NCBI GenBank assembly: GCA_008973525.1
Contig: WACJ01000096.1
Coordinates: 682,001 to 746,000 of the forward strand
DNA length: 64,000 nt
Direction: 5' to 3'
Origin: Stenopsyche tienmushanensis
Taxonomy: Eukaryota > Arthropoda > Insecta > Trichoptera > Stenopsychidae
In this document: positions 59,494 through 64,000 of the stretch, piece by piece
Position numbering within the stretch: position 1 is the stretch's first letter
How the letters are laid out: every line of letters begins with the position of its first letter
The notes under the pieces: model-generated
Database searches by the model: none
What the model saw: the letters and a program-made list of their open reading frames with translations, nothing else
What the model was told of the DNA's origin: nothing
Made by a program: the position numbers and the translations under genes

Positions 59494-62400
59494 ATATTTA
59501 TGATTTTAGTATTAAAACGGTATTCTTATTTGTAATCTACACATTAATTATACATGTTAATGTTCTATATTAATAAATATAAGTTAGTGATTAAAACAGT
59601 GTTTTAATTTTTTTAATGAAAATTCAAACCTTGCTAGCAACCCCTAAATAACATTTTACAAAATTGAAAAAAATACTGAAATAGTTTTTTAGGATGGAAA
59701 AATTAATGAATGGACGACCACCCTAATGTATATTTGTATATGAATATTTGCGTGATCACATGGTCACGCTCATCAATACCAATGTAAATTTGTTTTGATT
59801 TACAAATACACTATTTTACAGAGATATTTGATTTATTTATAAACAGATTGGCTCTTTTTATAATCTCTTCGTTTTTTTAAGTTTTTTAAAACTATATTTG
59901 ATGATTTTAAAACTATATACCTGATGAATCGAGATGATTACTATCGAGTACTTTTTTTATGACAGCAAAATAAATTTATTTAAAACTACCTATGCCCTCT
60001 TTTAATCCGGGAAGTTATTTTCTCTCTTCCTAATATTTTTCTTTTCAAAGAGCTCTCAGTATTTTTTGATTTAAAATAAGTATATTGGGATAAAAATATG
60101 TAAAAATATGACAGCAATTTATTAAAAACCAGTCTCTTATTTTCAAAGATACAGTTTAAATAGGAAAAATAATCGATTGAATGTTACCTTCACAATGTCT
60201 TTTGAAGATTTTTTTTTCAAATAATTAAATTTTGGCAGATATGTGAAAAATATTGATCATAGTGGCTATAAAATCTCAGTAAGAGTAGATAGGAACATTA
60301 TTCACGAAAAACTTAATCTCTATGGGTGTCAATAATATTGATAGCTTTGAAAAAGACGGAGCTGAGTATTTTTTCAATTTGGGTCTTTTTTTAAAAAGCC
60401 TACATGAATTTAAAACCGAAACTGGGAGCATAAGGTAACTATTTGCTGAGACAATGTCTTTTTCTTTTTGATTTACCGTCACGAAAGGTAGGTATTGATA
60501 GAAATTACTTAAATTAAAAATAATTATGTAAATAAGTTGCAGATTTGTCAAAAATTTGTTTGATAATATCTAATATTTTTAATAATGGTTCAAATATCCA
60601 GTGATGATGAAAAATTAAAACTTTAGATCCATGTTTTAGATGTATTAACTCGTTTTGTATGTATCAACTTCTTGAACCCTCTTATTAAAACTATTATACC
60701 CACTTTCTACTACTGTTTGATTAGTTTTATTGACTATGGTATACATGCTGAGGAGTTAAATTACAAAGGGCTTGAAATATTTTAAACATTTTAAAAGTCA
60801 TGGCGTTTTGTGCAAAATCTTTATTTTTTGTTAAAAGAATATTTTTACGCGGCGGATCCCCTACGTAAATGTGTTAAGTTGTTCTTTTAACGCCACAATA
60901 ACGTCGTCAACATGAATTATTTAATTTGTCTTTATTATTTTAAGGCATTGTAATTTTATGCTGAAATTCTAAAGTCTCATTGTCAACACAAATTCAACAA
61001 TCCAATTTGTTTGTTTGACTAAAACATCTCAATTGTAGCAAGTCCACTCTTAATAACATTATACAAATGGCTGAATTTGGCAAGTCTTGTTGTGCAGTTG
61101 TAGGATCTTGCGAGCCAAAGCTTGAAACTTCTTGAAGAGCACTCAATAAAATCGGAAGAGCCTGCATGCGCTTCTCAAAACTTGCAGTCAGAGGGCATTT
61201 GAATGAAGATCTGAATCGCTTAGCCGCAAACAGATGCATTCCTGCCATACAAATAAATAGGAATTTGACGTACAAGGGCCAAACCGGCCTTTGTGAATGA
61301 TTATATCGAAGCTCTGGATTGTTTGCCTTCTTTTGTGAAACAAATATTATTTTTTTGCAGCAGGGTCAATAAGCAGCGGGGATTGTTTGTTGTTGCAATG
61401 GCTGCTCGTTCCGGTCAAGTTTACATTAACTTTTGTGGTTTGCATGGCACAAATGTGTAGGTGTACAGTACAAACAATGCACCATCATCCGTATGGAACT
61501 TTCACGTTTTCACCATTGATTATTTACTATTGCAAATAAATCAGCGCAATCATTTTGGGCAATATTTATTTAGGCTTCAAGTTGACGCATAGCTTAATGG
61601 TTTCACGCCAGGCTGGCCAAATATATATTTACGTAATACTGATTGTAACGTAATTAAGATTGATGTTTGTTGACGCCGTTTGTCGAAGTTTTAGCAAAAA
61701 GTCAACATGTGATTAGACGTGCTTAATGGTAATATTTTCGCAGAATAATCTATTGAATAAAAAGGCGTGGTAGAGCAAATTGACCCGAATGTCATGAAAA
61801 GTTAAATTTCAAACGTCTTTTAGCCGAAAAAATTCGTCAACAAATAGAAAAAATTCAATACATAAAATTAACTTTTTCTAGGAGCTGAAAAGCTTCATTT
61901 CTACCGCGCGTCTCGTGTATTTTCTTTATTTCCTAGAAAGACATGTTTTTTCTTTGAAAATAATGTACATTTTATCCCTCATATACTTTTATTGGAATAA
62001 TACTTATATAAAAATGGTTAAAAAAATGAAATTTCATTAAGAACAAAATTGCAAATTTAATTGGGTTTTTCAAGTAGTTTAAGTATTACCAATCATAACT
62101 GATTCATAATGTCATTTACAATAAGAAAATACTAATATCAAAGATTTTTAATCATTAATTGCGAAGATGAATAAAAGTAAAATATATATTATTCTTAATA
62201 CATTTTTGTATTGGATTAGATTTTGGATTTAATTTACTCGATTTTTCAAAATATGAGTATATTATGTAAATAAACGGATAATTAGATTACGAATCGATCC
62301 TTCTCCGAAAGCTTTGCTAGTATTTGTACCTATTTTGCTGCATTGTGCCCCAATTCAAATAAATTAAATCATGTTGAGTCATGAAAAACAATAAACATAT

Positions 62401-62740
62401 TTAACAAGGACTCCATGTTTACAGGCAATTAAATACTTAAATGTCTTTGTCAATTTCAAATAACCGAACTTGTAAAATATTGCACAGAACTTTTCTCAAT
62501 CATGGCCGATCTCTGTATATAATTGGAATTCCGAATCTTCATGTGTAACTACGAAATAGAAAAGCAATTGTACAAAATGAAAGTCGTCTTTATTTTGCTC
62601 TCTGAAATAGTTACCCTTAGCGGTTGAGCTTTCATATTTTGAATAAAAATAGTTAATTTTAACGTGTTTTTAAAACGATAAAAGCAAATTTAATTTATCT
62701 TCTAAATAATATAAAATTATCAATGTTTTTAAATTATATA
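59494..62740. other. Intergenic sequence
   Basis: At 59750-59769 the near-palindrome GCGTGATCACATGGTCACGC recurs from 25666. A minus-strand frame of 93 codons at 60994-61275 lies in a less A/T-rich block (60990-61470) and reads fairly protein-like (for example FEKRMQALPILLSALQEVSS) but matches no family I know. The frame at 60276-60551 is weaker. The rest is plain A/T-rich. Confidence 0.35.
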
Positions 62741-63475
62741 AGGTGAAGCGGAAAGAAATGTCATTTTTTTGTTATTTGGAGAAAAAAATTATTTTAATAA
62801 AAGCTATACAATATTATTCAATTAAATAATCTACAGATTAGGTAGCTTTTTAATGCCTCTTTCGGAAAAATTCGGCCGGTTTTCCACTAAAGTAAGAATC
62901 CAAATGATTTTTCACTTGTCCCACAGAAGTGATTTTTTTTTATCGCGAAGCGAATGTTCTAATGACTTAAAAAGATGATAGTCTGAAGGTGCAATGTCAG
63001 GAGAATATGGTCGATGTTGCAGCACTTCCAAATCCAGCTCCTTTATTTTGTTCTGCATAATCCTTGCTGCGTGTAGACTTGCATCATCATGCTGTAATAT
63101 TCTTCTTTGGTAATTAACTAGCACTGATCGCTTTTTGAGCATTTTCGCTTTTAACCTATCTAATTGTGCACAGTATAGCTCTGCTGTGACATTTTGGCCA
63201 GGTTTTAATAATTCGTAGTGAATTACGCCAAAAAAATTCCACCAAACAAAAAAGAGGACCTTTTTCAAGGATAATAATGGTCGAGGGATAAAAACAAGTA
63301 CTTGATTTGAAGAAAGCTACTATTTTTTCTTTCTCGGACTGTTGTAGAGGACTCATTTCTTATACCCAGTAACGATCCTTTTTAAATTTGGATCGGTTTC
63401 ATACCTGGACAATAGAGATGAACATATGATTATCCGTTGTTTCAAGACCGTTGATGACAATTCGCGCGGTACTCA
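62741..63475 (-). mobile_element. mariner transposase remnant (copy C)
   Basis: On the minus strand: ICSSLLSRYETDPNLKRIVT, then GYKK where the family has GDEKW (first catalytic Asp lost), VLYNSPRKKK, and after a frameshift KKVLFFVWWNFFGVIHYELL. Then follow LQHDDASLHAARI and PYSPDIAPSDYHLFKSLEHS. The second and third Asp (in HDDAS and APSD) are separated by 34 residues, diagnostic of mariner (DD34D). The tail ERGIKKLPNL precedes a stop near 62840. The end AAGGTGAAGCGGAAAGAAAT at about 62742 is a plausible terminal repeat next to TA. The N-terminal DNA-binding half and right repeat are missing. It is the best preserved of the three copies (118-codon open block 62912-63268). Confidence 0.92.
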
Positions 63476-63714
63476 AATTCCCTGTCTGAAAATGAAATGA
63501 ATGAAGTCTGGAAATTTAAATTTAATCGAGCAATATAGTTATAAAAGATGGTTATTCAACATTTAATAATGACTTGCTGACATTGCTAAATAAAATATAC
63601 CAAACTCTCAGAAATTCATTAAATAATTGCCATAGAAATTCTCATTTCTATTATAGTACGGGAGGCAGCAACTGAAATTTTACAAAGCTAATTTTTGTTT
63701 CAGTCAGTGTTTAT
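63476..63714. other. A/T-rich spacer
   Basis: No feature recognised. Confidence 0.4.
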
Positions 63715-64000
63715 ATAATGTAAATCAGGAAAGTTATAGTCTATCAAGCTTTCAACGGTGCGAACACTAATCATTAGTTTCACAGAATACAGACTCTGAA
63801 CTCATTCGACATGTATGCATGTTCCCATACCTTTTTTGCCAGGCCCCGCTCAGTACCTTTCTAAATAATGTCGGCAACAACATCTTCATAGTAGACTCCT
63901 CTTTTGTTTACTTACAATATCAAAACAACAAAATGAGAAAGAATCAGCTTTGTAGGAATAATTACATAAATAATATTGCTGCCTCCTTTACTATTACGAC
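63715..64000. repeat. Dispersed repeat R1, copy 2 (continues beyond the window)
   Basis: Aligns with 5030-5535 in the same orientation: aggaaagtta and agctttcaacg near 63730-63760, then tgtcggcaa, a long cttacaatatcaaaacaaca stretch and gaaagaatca to about 63950. The spacing between the two parts is shorter than in copy 1. The element is cut by the window end. Confidence 0.75.

Noticed and set aside
1..64000. CRISPR arrays, operons or bacterial gene clusters
   Set aside because: No regularly spaced direct repeats, no dense frames and abundant eukaryotic transposon relics; the sequence is eukaryotic.

Overview
This window looks like arthropod (probably insect) nuclear DNA. It is strongly A/T-rich throughout, has no bacterial-type gene packing, no operons, and no open frame longer than about 127 codons, and it carries fossils of most of the transposon classes usual in arthropods. 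I cannot name the species. I found no complete protein-coding gene. It reads as a large intergenic or intronic stretch.

The best supported content is transposable-element debris. There are three mariner transposase remnants, all on the minus strand (1545-1881, 13930-14345, 62741-63475), and a non-LTR retrotransposon reverse-transcriptase fragment (2251-2475). Two related pogo/Tigger-like transposase pseudogenes lie at 23440-24230, inside a 3.5-kb TA-flanked pair of CAGT ends, and at 54230-55500. A minus-strand Helitron of about 2.7 kb (50402-53084) has a recognisable end of its Pif1-like helicase. A 517-bp relic of an uncharacterised repetitive protein lies at 58979-59493.

Small non-autonomous elements are unusually clear. 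A 200-bp Harbinger-type element with TTA duplications lies at 17174-17373. A 71-bp TTAA-flanked piggyBac-type element lies at 22077-22147. Two hAT-type elements of one family lie at 9601-9662 and 15851-16140, and a mariner-type element at 31696-31812. A large inverted-repeat element (49205-49755) has a half copy at 17519-17850 and a bare end near 37650-37770. tRNA-like SINE heads lie near 9663, 28056, 29074, 33358 and 35405.

Between these are blocks that are visibly less A/T-rich than their surroundings, for example 960-1240, 10100-10760, 15171-15610, 22880-23420, 33720-34680, 35930-36640, 41330-41920, 46590-47040 and 48640-49100. They have no convincing frame and are best treated as candidate conserved non-coding or regulatory DNA. 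This is inference, because no alignment could be run. The best candidate for real coding sequence is a tiny 51-bp exon-like block at 44471-44521 between good splice signals. I see no sign of a novel multi-gene system. The most interesting items are the Helitron with its nested insertions, the shared repeat families, and several compact hairpins.
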